From SYIM01 sp039800325 (GTDB lineage: Bacteria; Pseudomonadota; Gammaproteobacteria; Burkholderiales; Burkholderiaceae_E): a DNA stretch of 42,757 nt. Positions 15,085 through 23,927 of the stretch are shown piece by piece (positions within the stretch are counted from its first letter, which is position 1; each line of letters begins with the position of its first letter). The translations under genes and the position numbers were made by a program. Location of the stretch: contig JBDLQY010000165.1 in assembly GCA_039800325.1 (NCBI GenBank), positions 1 to 42,757 on the forward strand, in the 5' to 3' direction. The notes below the pieces were generated by a model, which saw only the letters and a program-made list of their open reading frames with translations, ran no database searches and had not been told where the DNA came from.

Positions 15085-16551
15085 ATGAACCTCGCACCTT
15101 CCGGCATCCTACCCGTCTTGCCCGTCATCCTCTGCGGCGGGTCTGGTACACGCTTGTGGCCGCTTTCCCGGGCTGGCTTTCCCAAGCAGTTTTTGTGTCT
15201 CACCGGCGAGCAGAGTCTTTTTCAGCAGGCCGCGCTTCGTCTGGCCGGGCTGGGCGGCGAGGGTTTGTCAGTGGCGGCGCCTGTGCTGGTCACCCATGAA
15301 GACCATCGCTTTCTCACGCTAGAGCAACTGCGTGAGCTTGATCTTGCCCCCGCCCGTGTGTTGTTAGAGCCCGTGGCGCGCAATACGGCACCAGCGCTTT
15401 CTTTGGCCGCTATGGCGGCGCTTGAGCAGGGCGATGACCCTATTCTGGTCGTAACCCCGTCGGATCAAACCATTCAGGATCTTGGGGCCTTTACCCGGGC
15501 TGCGCGTGCGGCCGTTCGCGCGGCGGCATCGGGCAGCATCGTCGTCTTGGGCATCAAACCCCTGCGCCCTGAAACCGGCTACGGCTACGTGCGTGCCGGT
15601 GCGCCCGTGGCGGGGTTTGATGCTGTGCGTGTGGTCGATCGCTTTGTTGAAAAACCCGATGCGGCGACCGCTCAAGCCTATGTGGCAGATGGCGGTTACT
15701 TCTGGAATGCCGGCATGTTTGTGCTGCGCGCCTCAATCTGGCTTCAGGCCTTGCGGCGTTTTCGTCCAGATATTGCTCAGGCGGTTGAAAAAGCCTGGCA
15801 GACACGCGCTGTCGACGGCCCGTTTGCGCGGCCCGACAAAGCTGCATTTGAGGCCATTGCGGGCGAGTCTATCGATTACGCGGTCATGGAGCATTGCCCG
15901 GGCAGTGATATTCCCATCGCCATGGTGGCGCTTGATGCGGGCTGGTCAGACCTGGGCGCCTGGGATGCCGTGTGGGATGCGCTGCCGCGCGATGAGAACG
16001 GCAATGCGCATCGCGGCGACGTGATAGCTGTCGACACGCACAACACTCTGGTGCATGCCAGTCACCGTCTGGTCAGTGTGGTGGGCTTGCGTGATGTGGT
16101 GGTGATTGAAACCGCCGATGCCGTGCTGGTGGCTGACCGCGCACGTGCGCAGGATGTGAAGCAGGTGGTCGCTCAGCTGGCCCAAAGCCAACGGGTTGAG
16201 CATGCCCTGCATCGCAAGGTGCATCGCCCATGGGGCTGGTATGACAGCGTGGATGAAGGTGATCGCTTCAAGGTTAAGCGTATTCAGGTGCGTCCGGGCG
16301 CAAGCCTGAGCCTGCAGATGCATCACCACCGTGCTGAGCACTGGATTGTGGTGCGCGGCACAGCCGAAATCACCTGCGGCAAGAAGCGAATTCTGCTGAC
16401 CGAAAACCAGTCAACCTATATCCCGCTGGGTGAAAAGCACCGCCTGGCCAACCCGGGCACCATTCCGCTGGAAATTATCGAGGTGCAGTCGGGTAGTTAT
16501 CTGGGCGAAGACGATATCGTGCGATTTGAAGACACCTATGGCCGGCGCTGA
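15085..16551 (+). CDS. manC: Mannose-1-phosphate guanylyltransferase / mannose-6-phosphate isomerase
   Basis: 488 aa, the normal length of the bifunctional type II enzyme. The N-terminal nucleotidyltransferase domain has LCGGSGTRLWPLSR at residues ~16-29, PSDQ in the middle and FVEKPD for substrate binding. The C-terminal cupin has RPWGWYDSVDEGDRFKVKRI, then LQMHHHRAEHWIVVRG, with the metal-binding His cluster of the isomerase. It makes mannose-1-phosphate available as GDP-mannose in the cytoplasm, a precursor for exopolysaccharide, LPS or fucose-type sugars. ATG 15085 matches the family N terminus; the frame is open further upstream but would run through the divergent hydrolase remnant. It stands about 8 kb from the EPS export genes but may serve the same polymer. 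Confidence 0.94.
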   Translation: MNLAPSGILPVLPVILCGGSGTRLWPLSRAGFPKQFLCLTGEQSLFQQAALRLAGLGGEGLSVAAPVLVTHEDHRFLTLEQLRELDLAPARVLLEPVARNTAPALSLAAMAALEQGDDPILVVTPSDQTIQDLGAFTRAARAAVRAAASGSIVVLGIKPLRPETGYGYVRAGAPVAGFDAVRVVDRFVEKPDAATAQAYVADGGYFWNAGMFVLRASIWLQALRRFRPDIAQAVEKAWQTRAVDGPFARPDKAAFEAIAGESIDYAVMEHCPGSDIPIAMVALDAGWSDLGAWDAVWDALPRDENGNAHRGDVIAVDTHNTLVHASHRLVSVVGLRDVVVIETADAVLVADRARAQDVKQVVAQLAQSQRVEHALHRKVHRPWGWYDSVDEGDRFKVKRIQVRPGASLSLQMHHHRAEHWIVVRGTAEITCGKKRILLTENQSTYIPLGEKHRLANPGTIPLEIIEVQSGSYLGEDDIVRFEDTYGRR

Positions 16552-16575
16552 GTCACGACGGCTTTGTGGCTTAGC

Positions 16576-17220
16576 TTAGCGTTTGGGCCTGAATGCCTTG
16601 CACACCGCTTCGTGGGTCTCAATGCGGGGTGCGCCGATCAGGTCCAGGCAGTAGGGCACTGCAGCGAAAATGCCGTGTACACGGGGCTTGCCGGATTCAT
16701 CTTTCAGGCCCTCAAGCGTTTCGCGAATCGATTTGGGCTGGCCCGGCAGGTTGATGATGAGAGCCTTGCCTCGAATAACCGCGACCTGACGCGACAGAAT
16801 CGCAGTGGGCACAAAATTCAGGCTGATCTGGCGCATCTGCTCGCCAAAGCCTGGCATTTCGCGGTCGGCGACCGCCAGCGTGGCCTCAGGCGTGACATCG
16901 CGCAGCGCCGGGCCCGTGCCGCCGGTGGTTAGCACCAGGTTGCAGCCCTCGCGGTCAACCAGATCAATCAGGGTCTGCTCAATCTGGGCGCGTTCGTCAG
17001 GAATAAGGCGCACGATCTTGTGCCAGGGCGTGGCCAGCGCGCTATCAAGCCATTCGGTCAGGCCCGGAATACCTTTGTCTTCATAAACGCCCTGCGAGGC
17101 GCGGTCGCTGATTGAGACCAGACCGATTCGAATCGTGTCGACAGGGGACCCGGCAGTGGGGCTGTCCTCGGCACGAGGCCCGTCGTTGGCCTTGAGCTTG
17201 CCATTGTCTGCTTGATTCAC
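16576..17220 (-). CDS. mog: Molybdopterin adenylyltransferase
   Basis: 214 aa from GTG 17220, which follows AAGGAG by 6 nt and begins 1 nt after the darP stop. The protein adenylylates molybdopterin, the step before molybdate insertion in molybdenum-cofactor synthesis. From residue ~36 the sequence is very close to E. coli Mog as I know it: IGLVSISDRASQGVYEDKGI, VLTTGGTGPALRDVTPEATL, and ADREMPGFGEQMRQISLNFV, ending LPGQPKSIRETLEGLKD. The first ~35 residues are polar and absent from the E. coli protein. An ATG two codons earlier is out of frame. It is co-transcribed with darP, and converges on manC with 24 bp between them. Confidence 0.93.
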   Translation of the reverse strand: MNQADNGKLKANDGPRAEDSPTAGSPVDTIRIGLVSISDRASQGVYEDKGIPGLTEWLDSALATPWHKIVRLIPDERAQIEQTLIDLVDREGCNLVLTTGGTGPALRDVTPEATLAVADREMPGFGEQMRQISLNFVPTAILSRQVAVIRGKALIINLPGQPKSIRETLEGLKDESGKPRVHGIFAAVPYCLDLIGAPRIETHEAVCKAFRPKR

Positions 17221-17221
17221 T

Positions 17222-17773
17222 TCATTCTCCTTGCTGGGCTGCCTGCGCCTGCTCGGTGAGGGTATCGCGCACCAGCCTGAACAGTTCGCGGAAGCGGCGT
17301 CCGGCGGCGCCTCCCGCCAGCTCCTGGCGCGCCTGCGAAATAAGGCGTGTGACCGTGTCGCGCGTGTGCGGGTAGCGCTCACACCAGTCCATGCGTGCCT
17401 GCTCGTCCTGCATGAGGCGGGTGCGCCATTGCTCGGCTGCATGCATCAGGGCGACTTCCAGGCGGTGCTGCTGCGGCTGGCTTTCAAGGGCCTCTTTAAG
17501 CGCCTGCTGGTCAACGTCGCGCATCAGGCGCCCAATGTACTGAATCTGTCGGCGTTTGCCCTCTCGGGCGCGAATCTCGCGCGCCAGCTGCACAGCTTCG
17601 ATGACGCGGGCGGGCAGGGGCAGGGCACCCAGCCGTTCGTCAGACATCTCAAGCAGGCTCGCGCCCAGCGTCTGCAGCGCATGGCTGTCGCGCTTTCGCT
17701 GCGATTTGCTGGGCGTTTGTTCAAACGCATTGGCTGCCGACGGGTCGGCTTGAATTCGGGGGGCGCGCTTCAT
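17222..17773 (-). CDS. darP: Ribosome-associated 50S assembly factor DarP (YjgA, DUF615)
   Basis: 183 aa from ATG 17773. The conserved core reads SKSQRKRDSHALQTLG near the N terminus, then LPLPARVIEAVQLAREI, REGKRRQIQYIGRLMRDVD, and a C-terminal RYPHTRDTVTRLISQAR, all family-typical. E. coli YjgA binds late 50S assembly intermediates near the peptidyl transferase centre. The frame is open to 17836, but the ATG at 17773 fits family length, and the upstream extension would overlap the pmbA start region. It is divergent from pmbA with 64 bp between start codons and leads the darP-mog pair. Confidence 0.93.
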   Translation of the reverse strand: MKRAPRIQADPSAANAFEQTPSKSQRKRDSHALQTLGASLLEMSDERLGALPLPARVIEAVQLAREIRAREGKRRQIQYIGRLMRDVDQQALKEALESQPQQHRLEVALMHAAEQWRTRLMQDEQARMDWCERYPHTRDTVTRLISQARQELAGGAAGRRFRELFRLVRDTLTEQAQAAQQGE

Positions 17774-17837
17774 GGTCGTGCGGATTGTAACGGGCGCCGC
17801 GCTGCTACCATACAGACCCCTTACCCGGAAGTGCACG

Positions 17838-19178
17838 ATGTTTGAATACCAACAGGCTCAACTGCAAGACATGGCCGACTCGGTGCTCGCCCGCGCTCGC
17901 GCGATTGGTGCCAGCGATGCGGTGGTCGATATCTCTGAAAACAGCGGCCTGTCGGTCAATGTGCGCAAGGGAAAGGTTGAAACCATTGAGCAGCATCGCG
18001 ACAAGGGCTTTGGGGTCACCGTTTACATCGGCAAACGGCGCGGGCACGCCAGTTCGTCTGACTTTACCGCCCAGTCGCTGCGCGAAACCGTTGAGGCGGC
18101 TTACCAGATTGCCCGCTTTACCGCCGAAGATGACTGCGCGGGTCTGCCCGACGCCAACACGCTTGAGCGTAAGCCGCGGTCGCTTGACCTGTTTCATCCC
18201 TGGAATGTCACCGCTGACCAGGCGGTTGAAATTGCGCGCCGTGCCGAGGCTGCGGCCTTTGCCGTCAGCCCGCTGATTCGCAACTCTGAGGGCGCGTCGG
18301 TCAGCGCCGGTCATGGGCAGTTTGTCAGCGCCAACACCCTGGGCTTCTCGGCGGGGTATCCGTACAGCCGACATTCGATTGCCTGCGCGCCCATTGCACG
18401 ACGCGGTCGTCAGATGCAGCGCGATGATTGGTACAGCTCGCATTGCGTACCCGGTGAACTTGCGCAGCCCGAGGCATTGGGCCGTTATGCCGCCGAGCGC
18501 GCGCTGGCTCGCCTGAATGCGCAGCGCCTGTCTACCCGCAAGGTTCCGGTACTGTTTGAGGCCCCACTGGCCTGCGGGCTGCTGGGGCATTTTGTGCAGG
18601 CGGCCAGTGGTTCGGCCCTGTATCGCAAGACCAGTTTTCTGGTGGATGCACTGGGGCAACCGCTGTTTTCACGCGATATCAACATTACCGAAGACCCGCA
18701 CATTCCGCGTGAATCAGGCAGTGCCCCCTTTGATAGCGAGGGTTGCCGCACGCGTCGTCGCTCGGTGGTGCAGTCAGGTGTGCTTAAAGGCTATTTTTTG
18801 TCGACATACTCAGCGCGCAAGCTGGGCATGAAGACCACCGGCAACGCAGGTGGCTCGCACAACCTGGTCATGCGCAGCCGCAGCACGCAGCCAGGCGACC
18901 AGTTACCCCAAATGCTGCGCAAGCTGGGCACGGGGCTTTTTGTGACCGAGCTGATGGGGCATGGCGTCAACTACGTGACCGGCGACTACTCACGCGGCGC
19001 CACCGGCTTTTGGGTAGAGGGCGGACAGATTCGTTATCCGGTTGAAGAGATCACCATTGCCGGTAATCTGCGCGATATGTTTAAGGGCATTGTCGCGGTG
19101 GGTGCAGACGAGCTCGCCCGTGGCACCAAGCGGGTGGGTTCGGTGTTGATTGATTCAATGTCGGTGGCTGGCATCTGA
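17838..19178 (+). CDS. pmbA: TldE/PmbA-family metallopeptidase subunit
   Basis: 446 aa from ATG 17838 with CGGAAG upstream. PmbA (TldE) forms a heterodimer with TldD, a zinc protease that removes leader peptides (microcin B17) or degrades unfolded peptides such as CcdA. Recognisable segments are DISENSGLSVNVRKGKVETI near the N terminus, the FDSEGCRTRRRSVVQSGVLK turn in the middle and MGHGVNYVTGDYSRGATGFW then VEGGQIRYPVEEITIAGNL at the end. PmbA itself lacks the HExxH zinc motif, which belongs to TldD, and none is seen here; tldD is not in the window. The frame is open upstream to 17772 but would overlap the divergent darP start. Confidence 0.93.
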   Translation: MFEYQQAQLQDMADSVLARARAIGASDAVVDISENSGLSVNVRKGKVETIEQHRDKGFGVTVYIGKRRGHASSSDFTAQSLRETVEAAYQIARFTAEDDCAGLPDANTLERKPRSLDLFHPWNVTADQAVEIARRAEAAAFAVSPLIRNSEGASVSAGHGQFVSANTLGFSAGYPYSRHSIACAPIARRGRQMQRDDWYSSHCVPGELAQPEALGRYAAERALARLNAQRLSTRKVPVLFEAPLACGLLGHFVQAASGSALYRKTSFLVDALGQPLFSRDINITEDPHIPRESGSAPFDSEGCRTRRRSVVQSGVLKGYFLSTYSARKLGMKTTGNAGGSHNLVMRSRSTQPGDQLPQMLRKLGTGLFVTELMGHGVNYVTGDYSRGATGFWVEGGQIRYPVEEITIAGNLRDMFKGIVAVGADELARGTKRVGSVLIDSMSVAGI

Positions 19179-19228
19179 TCGCGAGTCGAGTGTGTGCTTG
19201 AACGCGTCTTCTCTTATTCGATGCTGCG

Positions 19229-19783
19229 ATGAGTAAAGCCTTCGTCAAGGATGATGCGGCTGAGGCCGATGATGAGGTGGATGCCTCAGGCGTTGAGGCC
19301 ATCCCCAGCGGCGCGCGCAACTACATGACCCCGGCCGGTCATGAACGCATGCGCACCGAGCTTTTGCAGCTGATTGATGTAGAGCGGCCCGAAGTGGTTC
19401 GCACCGTCTCTTGGGCCGCCTCTAACGGCGACCGTTCTGAAAACGGCGACTACATCTACGGCAAGCGTCGTCTTCGCGAGATTGATCGCCGCATCCGCTT
19501 TCTGACCAAACGGCTTGAGAACGCTGAAGTCGTAGACCCCGCAGCCCGTGTGGGCGAAGAGCAGGTGTTCTTCGGTGCGACAGTTACCTTTATGCGCAAC
19601 GGCGAGCGCACCGAGACCATTCAGATCGTGGGGGTCGATGAGGTCGATCCGGCGCGCGGGCGGGTCAGCTGGGTATCACCGGTGGGTCGTGCGCTGCTGA
19701 AGTCACGCGAGGGCGATCTGGTGAATCTGCCCCTGCCCGATGGCATTGATGAGCTTGAAGTTATTGAGGTGAAGTACGGCTGA
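19229..19783 (+). CDS. greB: Transcription elongation factor GreB
   Basis: 184 aa. After about 28 acidic, variable residues the Gre core starts at NYMTPAGHERMRTELLQLI, with the coiled-coil finger carrying SWAASNGDRSENGDYIYGKR, then REIDRRIRFLTKRLENAEVV. The Asp/Glu at the finger tip (GDRSENGDY) are the residues that reach the RNA polymerase active site to stimulate cleavage of backtracked RNA. The YIYGKR phrase favours GreB over GreA. The C-terminal FKBP-like domain is complete. It may be read through from pmbA (50-bp gap). The last 23 bp overlap the 3' end of spoT on the other strand. Confidence 0.95.
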   Translation: MSKAFVKDDAAEADDEVDASGVEAIPSGARNYMTPAGHERMRTELLQLIDVERPEVVRTVSWAASNGDRSENGDYIYGKRRLREIDRRIRFLTKRLENAEVVDPAARVGEEQVFFGATVTFMRNGERTETIQIVGVDEVDPARGRVSWVSPVGRALLKSREGDLVNLPLPDGIDELEVIEVKYG

Positions 19784-21986
19784 GCGCGCCCTGGCGGCCC
19801 ACGCGTGAGACTTCGCTGAGGCGTCGCAGGTTTCTAAGCACCTGAGCCAGGTGCACGCGATCACGAACCAGAACCCGAAAGCGCAAGACCGCGAGATTGG
19901 CGGTGGGTTCTTCGTCCATGGCCACATGCGCAATGTTGGCGTCACTCGCGGCAATTTCTGCCGCGACTTTACCAAGCACGCCACGGTCATTGCGCACGGT
20001 AAGCTCAATATCGGTGGGGAAGGTGCCGGTGACATCATCGGCCCAGTCAACATCGATCCAGCGCTCGGCATCACGGTCGCGCTGACGGATGGCCACCCGG
20101 CAGTCACTGCGATGAAGCGCAAGACCATGCCCGCCCCGCAGATGTCCCACGATGTCATCGCCGGGCAGTGGGTGGCAACAGCTGCTGTAGGTGACTGCGC
20201 TGCCTTCGGTACCGTTGACGGTCATGGGCGCAGGCCGTGGCAGCATCAGCGCTGCCGCTGGCCGCGTCGAAATCTGCAGTGCAATGGTGCGCGCAATAAC
20301 GGGTGCCAGGCGTTTGCCCAGGCCGATATCGGCATAGAGATCATCAGCCGTGCGCGCCCCGGCATCGCGGATGGCGCGTTCAAGCAGGGCTGCATCGATG
20401 CCATCGAGCTCAATACGCAAAATGCCCAGCGCCTGCTCAAGCAGTCGTCGCCCCAGCTCAATCGACTCTTGGTAGTTGAGGGTCTTGAGGCAATGCCGAA
20501 TGCCCGCGCGCGCCTTGCCAGTCCGCACAAAGCTCAGCCAGTTGGGATTGGGATGTGCGGCCGGGTCGGTAAGCACCTCGACGGTGTCGCCATTGAGCAG
20601 CTCGGTGCGCAGCGGCACATCCTGGCTGTTAACCCGGGCGCCCACCGCATGATCGCCCACGTCGGTGTGTATGGAGTAGGCGTAGTCAAGAATGGTGGCG
20701 CCACGGGGCAGGGCGCGTATTTCGCCGCGCGGGGTGAACACATACACCGCGTCGGGGAAGAGGTCGACCTTGACGTGCTCGATAAATTCAAGCGAGTCGC
20801 CCGTCTGACTTTGAATATCCAGCAGCGACTGCAGCCACTGATGCGTTCGGTTTTGCAGATCGCTGAAGCTTTCGTGATGTGCCTTGTAAAGCCAGTGCGC
20901 AGCCACCCCTGACTGCGCCACCCGGTTCATTTCATGGGTACGAATCTGAAACTCAACCGGCGTGCCATAGGGGCCAACCAGCGTGGTGTGCAGCGACTGA
21001 TAGCCATTGACCTTCGGGATGGCGATATAGTCTTTGAAGCGACCCGGCACGGGCTTGAAGGTGGCGTGCAGGGCGCCCAGGGCCAGATAGCACTGCGCGG
21101 GTGTCTCAACCACCACCCGCATACCGTAGATGTCGAGCACCTGCGCGAATGACAGTCGCTTGTCGCGCATTTTTTCGTGAATGGCGAACAGCGTTTTTTC
21201 GCGGCCATACACCTGGGCGTTGACGCCGGCCTCAGGTAGCGCTTTGTTGACTGCATCAAGAATTTTGCCCAGTACCTCACGCCGGTTGCCGCGCGCGGCC
21301 TGTACCGCCTTGTGCAGGGTTCGGTAGCGAACCGGATGCATTGAGCGAAAAGCCAGATCTTGCATCTCGCGATACAGGTCGTTAAGGCCCAGCCGATGCG
21401 CGATGGGTACGTAGATGTCGAGTGTTTCGCGGGCTATGCGGCGCTGGCGCTCGCGGCTGATGGACTCAAGGGTCTGCATGTTGTGCAGCCGGTCAGCCAG
21501 CTTGATGAGAATGACGCGCACATCGCGCGCCATGGCCAGCAGCATTTTGCGAAAGCTTTCAGCCTGCTGATGCTCTTTGGATGAGAACTCAACCCGGTCT
21601 AATTTGGAGACACCGTCGACAATGTCAGCAACCGCGTTACCGAAGCGCTCGGCCAGAATCTGCTTGGCGACCGCCGTGTCTTCGATGACGTCATGCAGCA
21701 GGGCCGCCATAAGGCAGTCTGCATCCAGCCGCCAGCCGGCCAAGATTTCGGCTACGGCGATGGGATGCGAGATGTAGGGCTCACCGCTTGAGCGGTACTG
21801 ACCCAGGTGGGCCTCGTCGCTAAAGCGATAGGCCTCGCGAATGCGCCGAAGATCATCCGATGAGAGGTAGGCGGACGCGAGCTCGGTCAGACGGGCAAGA
21901 CTGACTACGCCCTTTTCGTCGGGCGGACTGACGAATCGGCCGGGTTCAGATGTGACCGGCCGGACAGCGGGATCGGCAGCGTTCAT
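19761..21986 (-). CDS. spoT: Bifunctional (p)ppGpp synthetase/hydrolase SpoT
   Basis: 741 aa. Domain order is HD hydrolase (~55-160), synthetase (~230-350), TGS (~400-460), a Cys-containing helical/zinc-finger part and C-terminal ACT. The intact HD motif is ALLHDVIEDT (H98-D99, E102-D103) with His74 in YISHP, so it can hydrolyse ppGpp. The synthetase carries R316-F-K-D319 in GRFKDYIAIPKVNGYQSLHT, the RXKD signature of bifunctional enzymes. It balances alarmone levels during carbon, fatty-acid and other stresses. It ends the yicC-gmk-rpoZ-spoT operon, 50 bp after rpoZ, the same order as in many proteobacteria. A GGTGG precedes ATG 21986. Its end overlaps greB tail to tail. Confidence 0.96.
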   Translation of the reverse strand: MNAADPAVRPVTSEPGRFVSPPDEKGVVSLARLTELASAYLSSDDLRRIREAYRFSDEAHLGQYRSSGEPYISHPIAVAEILAGWRLDADCLMAALLHDVIEDTAVAKQILAERFGNAVADIVDGVSKLDRVEFSSKEHQQAESFRKMLLAMARDVRVILIKLADRLHNMQTLESISRERQRRIARETLDIYVPIAHRLGLNDLYREMQDLAFRSMHPVRYRTLHKAVQAARGNRREVLGKILDAVNKALPEAGVNAQVYGREKTLFAIHEKMRDKRLSFAQVLDIYGMRVVVETPAQCYLALGALHATFKPVPGRFKDYIAIPKVNGYQSLHTTLVGPYGTPVEFQIRTHEMNRVAQSGVAAHWLYKAHHESFSDLQNRTHQWLQSLLDIQSQTGDSLEFIEHVKVDLFPDAVYVFTPRGEIRALPRGATILDYAYSIHTDVGDHAVGARVNSQDVPLRTELLNGDTVEVLTDPAAHPNPNWLSFVRTGKARAGIRHCLKTLNYQESIELGRRLLEQALGILRIELDGIDAALLERAIRDAGARTADDLYADIGLGKRLAPVIARTIALQISTRPAAALMLPRPAPMTVNGTEGSAVTYSSCCHPLPGDDIVGHLRGGHGLALHRSDCRVAIRQRDRDAERWIDVDWADDVTGTFPTDIELTVRNDRGVLGKVAAEIAASDANIAHVAMDEEPTANLAVLRFRVLVRDRVHLAQVLRNLRRLSEVSRVGRQGALSRTSPQ

Positions 21987-22036
21987 GGTCCACCAAGCAC
22001 TGAGCCGTCAGACCATGACACAGGCAGACCGGCGCC

Positions 22037-22240
22037 TCAGGTGGGCACGCGGCGCAGCATTTCGCTGCCGATCTTGCCGGAGGCGATTTCGCGCAGCGCG
22101 GTGACTGTGGGTTTGTCGCGTGATTCGATCTTGGGGGTGTGACCCTGGGCCAGCATGCGGGCGCGATACGTGGCGGCCAGGGTGAGTTCGAATCGGTTGG
22201 GGATCTGCTTGAGGCAGTCTTCGACGGTGATACGGGCCAT
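22037..22240 (-). CDS. rpoZ: RNA polymerase omega subunit
   Basis: 67 aa. MARITVEDCLKQIPNRFELT and LAATYRARML are the conserved omega N terminus and first helices; the short C terminus is usual in betaproteobacteria. Omega helps assemble beta-prime into RNA polymerase, and in E. coli its N terminus forms part of ppGpp binding site 1. It lies between gmk and spoT, the standard operon that links it to alarmone metabolism. The start ATG 22240 gives the conserved MARITVEDC. Confidence 0.95.
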   Translation of the reverse strand: MARITVEDCLKQIPNRFELTLAATYRARMLAQGHTPKIESRDKPTVTALREIASGKIGSEMLRRVPT

Positions 22241-22294
22241 GGCGTGTCGTTGCCTTACAGTTGTGAGAGAGGGCTTGCGAGGTACCGGTTGAGC

Positions 22295-22933
22295 CTAACG
22301 AATACCAAGGGCGGCAAAGCGGCCGGGGTCTCGGGCCAGCTGCTTTGAAAACCGCAGTCGGGCCGTTTTGACGACAGCAACCAGTTCATCAAGAGCACTC
22401 GCAAAGTCTTGATTGATAATAACATATTGAAATCGATGGGCCTGCTCAAGCTCGCCCCGGGCGGCCTGAATTCTGCGCTCGATGACGTCATCTTGATCTT
22501 GAGCGCGTTCGCGCAGTCGCCGCCGCAGCTCATCGATAGAGGGCGGCGCAATAAAAATACCCACTGCATCCGGAAAAAGCCGGTGCACCTGGGCTGCGCC
22601 CTGCCAGTCGATTTCAAGCACGATATCGGTGCCCTGGGCCACGCGTTGCGTGATCCAGGCACGCGAGGTGGCGTAGAGATTTCCATGCACCTGCGCCCAC
22701 TCAAGAAACTCGCCGCGCTCGCGTCGCGCTTCGAAGTCGGCGCGGTCAACAAAGTTGTAGTCACGTCCGTCGACTTCACCCGGTCGAGGCGGGCGGGTGG
22801 TGTAGGACACCGACAGCTGCACCTGGGGCTGGCGCTCGAGCAGGGCTCGAACCAGCGAGGTTTTACCGGCGCCCGAGGGCGCGACAATGGTGAAGACCGA
22901 GCCCGGATTGGCTTGCTGAGTAGCGTCGTTCAT
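22295..22933 (-). CDS. gmk: Guanylate kinase
   Basis: 212 aa, the usual size. It phosphorylates GMP to GDP with ATP in the cytoplasm. The P-loop PSGAGKT is at residues ~19-25; then VSYTTRPPRPGEVDGRDYNF (GMP-binding loop with conserved Arg and Tyr), FLEWAQVHGNLYATSR, and DIVLEIDWQGAAQV are all signature segments. ATG 22933 overlaps the yicC stop by 4 nt (ATGA), so it is translationally coupled. Guanylate kinase is inhibited by (p)ppGpp in several bacteria, so its place ahead of spoT is functionally sensible. Confidence 0.96.
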   Translation of the reverse strand: MNDATQQANPGSVFTIVAPSGAGKTSLVRALLERQPQVQLSVSYTTRPPRPGEVDGRDYNFVDRADFEARRERGEFLEWAQVHGNLYATSRAWITQRVAQGTDIVLEIDWQGAAQVHRLFPDAVGIFIAPPSIDELRRRLRERAQDQDDVIERRIQAARGELEQAHRFQYVIINQDFASALDELVAVVKTARLRFSKQLARDPGRFAALGIR

Positions 22934-23889
22934 TCGAGGTTTTGCACCTGCTCGCGGATCTGCTCGATCAGCAGCTTCAGTTCGATCGCTGCCTGATTCA
23001 GATTGACCAGCGCCGCTTTCGAGCCCAGCGTGTTGGCCTCTCGGTTGAATTCCTGCAGAAGAAAATCAAGGCGTTTGCCGACCGGACCGGGGCGTGCGCA
23101 GGCCTCGCGCAGCTCAGCCAGGTGAGCGCTAAGCCGGTCAAGCTCTTCGGTGACATCGGCCCGCATGCCGTGCAGCGTGACCTCTTGTCGCACCCTGGCC
23201 ATGGTTTCCTCAAGGGGCAAGGCCATCTCTGTGGCGGATAACGCCGCGCGCAGGCGTTCAATCAGGCGCTCTTCATGCTGGCGCAGCAGGTCTTCGCGTG
23301 CCAGCGACACTTTGGCCACGATGGCTTCGATGGCCTGCGCGCGCTCGAGGATGAAGCCGACTAATCGTTCGCCCTCACGAATGCGGTGCTCAATCAAGGC
23401 GTCAAGCGCGAGCCTGCCCGCCTCAAGTGTAGGAGCGGCCAGGGCCTCATGTGGGTCACGCTCGGCCAGCACGCCAGGCCAGCGCAGCGCATCGGCGATT
23501 GTGGGTGGACCCACCTCAGGCAGCTGTGTCCGGATGGCGGCACAGGCAGCGCTGAAACCAGCCAGGGAAAGCGGGTCAATGCCAGAGGTATCGCTGCGCA
23601 CAACACTTGACTTCAGGCTGACCCGGCACTCGAGCTTGCCGCGTTGGATGCGCTGGCCAATGAGTTCGCGCAGAGGCCACTCGGTGGCGCGCACCTCATC
23701 AGGGATTCGCATGGCCAGATCAAGAAAGCGCGAATTGACGCTGCGCAACTCGACCGTGACCTGTCCGTCAGCACCGTCGCACGTGACCGAGGCGTAGCCG
23801 GTCATGCTCTGGATCGGACGGCCGGGCGCGGTGTTGTTCACTGCAGGCAGGCCGCTCATGGGTTCTGGTAGATTCGCCGCATTCGCCAT
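22930..23889 (-). CDS. yicC: YicC/YloC-family endoribonuclease
   Basis: 319 aa from ATG 23889, preceded by AGGTAG. The conserved core begins SMTGYASVTCDGADGQVTVE and continues with LRSVNSRFLDLAMRIPDEVR; the C terminus has the DUF1732 pattern RLDFLLQEFNREANTLGSKA followed by IELKLLIEQIREQVQN. YicC proteins are stress-related endoribonucleases; E. coli YicC promotes decay of the small RNA RyhB with PNPase. Family members usually begin about four residues before MTGY, so the ~30 extra N-terminal residues suggest an inner start such as ATG 23859 (MSGLPAV). It is the first gene of the gmk-rpoZ-spoT operon and is divergent from rph. Confidence 0.92.
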   Translation of the reverse strand: MANAANLPEPMSGLPAVNNTAPGRPIQSMTGYASVTCDGADGQVTVELRSVNSRFLDLAMRIPDEVRATEWPLRELIGQRIQRGKLECRVSLKSSVVRSDTSGIDPLSLAGFSAACAAIRTQLPEVGPPTIADALRWPGVLAERDPHEALAAPTLEAGRLALDALIEHRIREGERLVGFILERAQAIEAIVAKVSLAREDLLRQHEERLIERLRAALSATEMALPLEETMARVRQEVTLHGMRADVTEELDRLSAHLAELREACARPGPVGKRLDFLLQEFNREANTLGSKAALVNLNQAAIELKLLIEQIREQVQNLE

Positions 23890-23927
23890 TCTACCTAGCG
23901 TCGGCTGACAGCCGGCGGGAGACCCCC

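Noticed and set aside
17805..18659. Reverse open frame of 284 codons opposite pmbA
   Set aside because: It is the complement of a conserved gene and has no motif or ribosome site.
19851..20912. Forward open frame of 353 codons opposite spoT
   Set aside because: It is antisense to the SpoT C-terminal half and shows no recognisable motifs.
22255..22887. Reverse frame of 210 codons overlapping gmk
   Set aside because: It is an alternative frame of the same strand as gmk; gmk has the P-loop and full family match.
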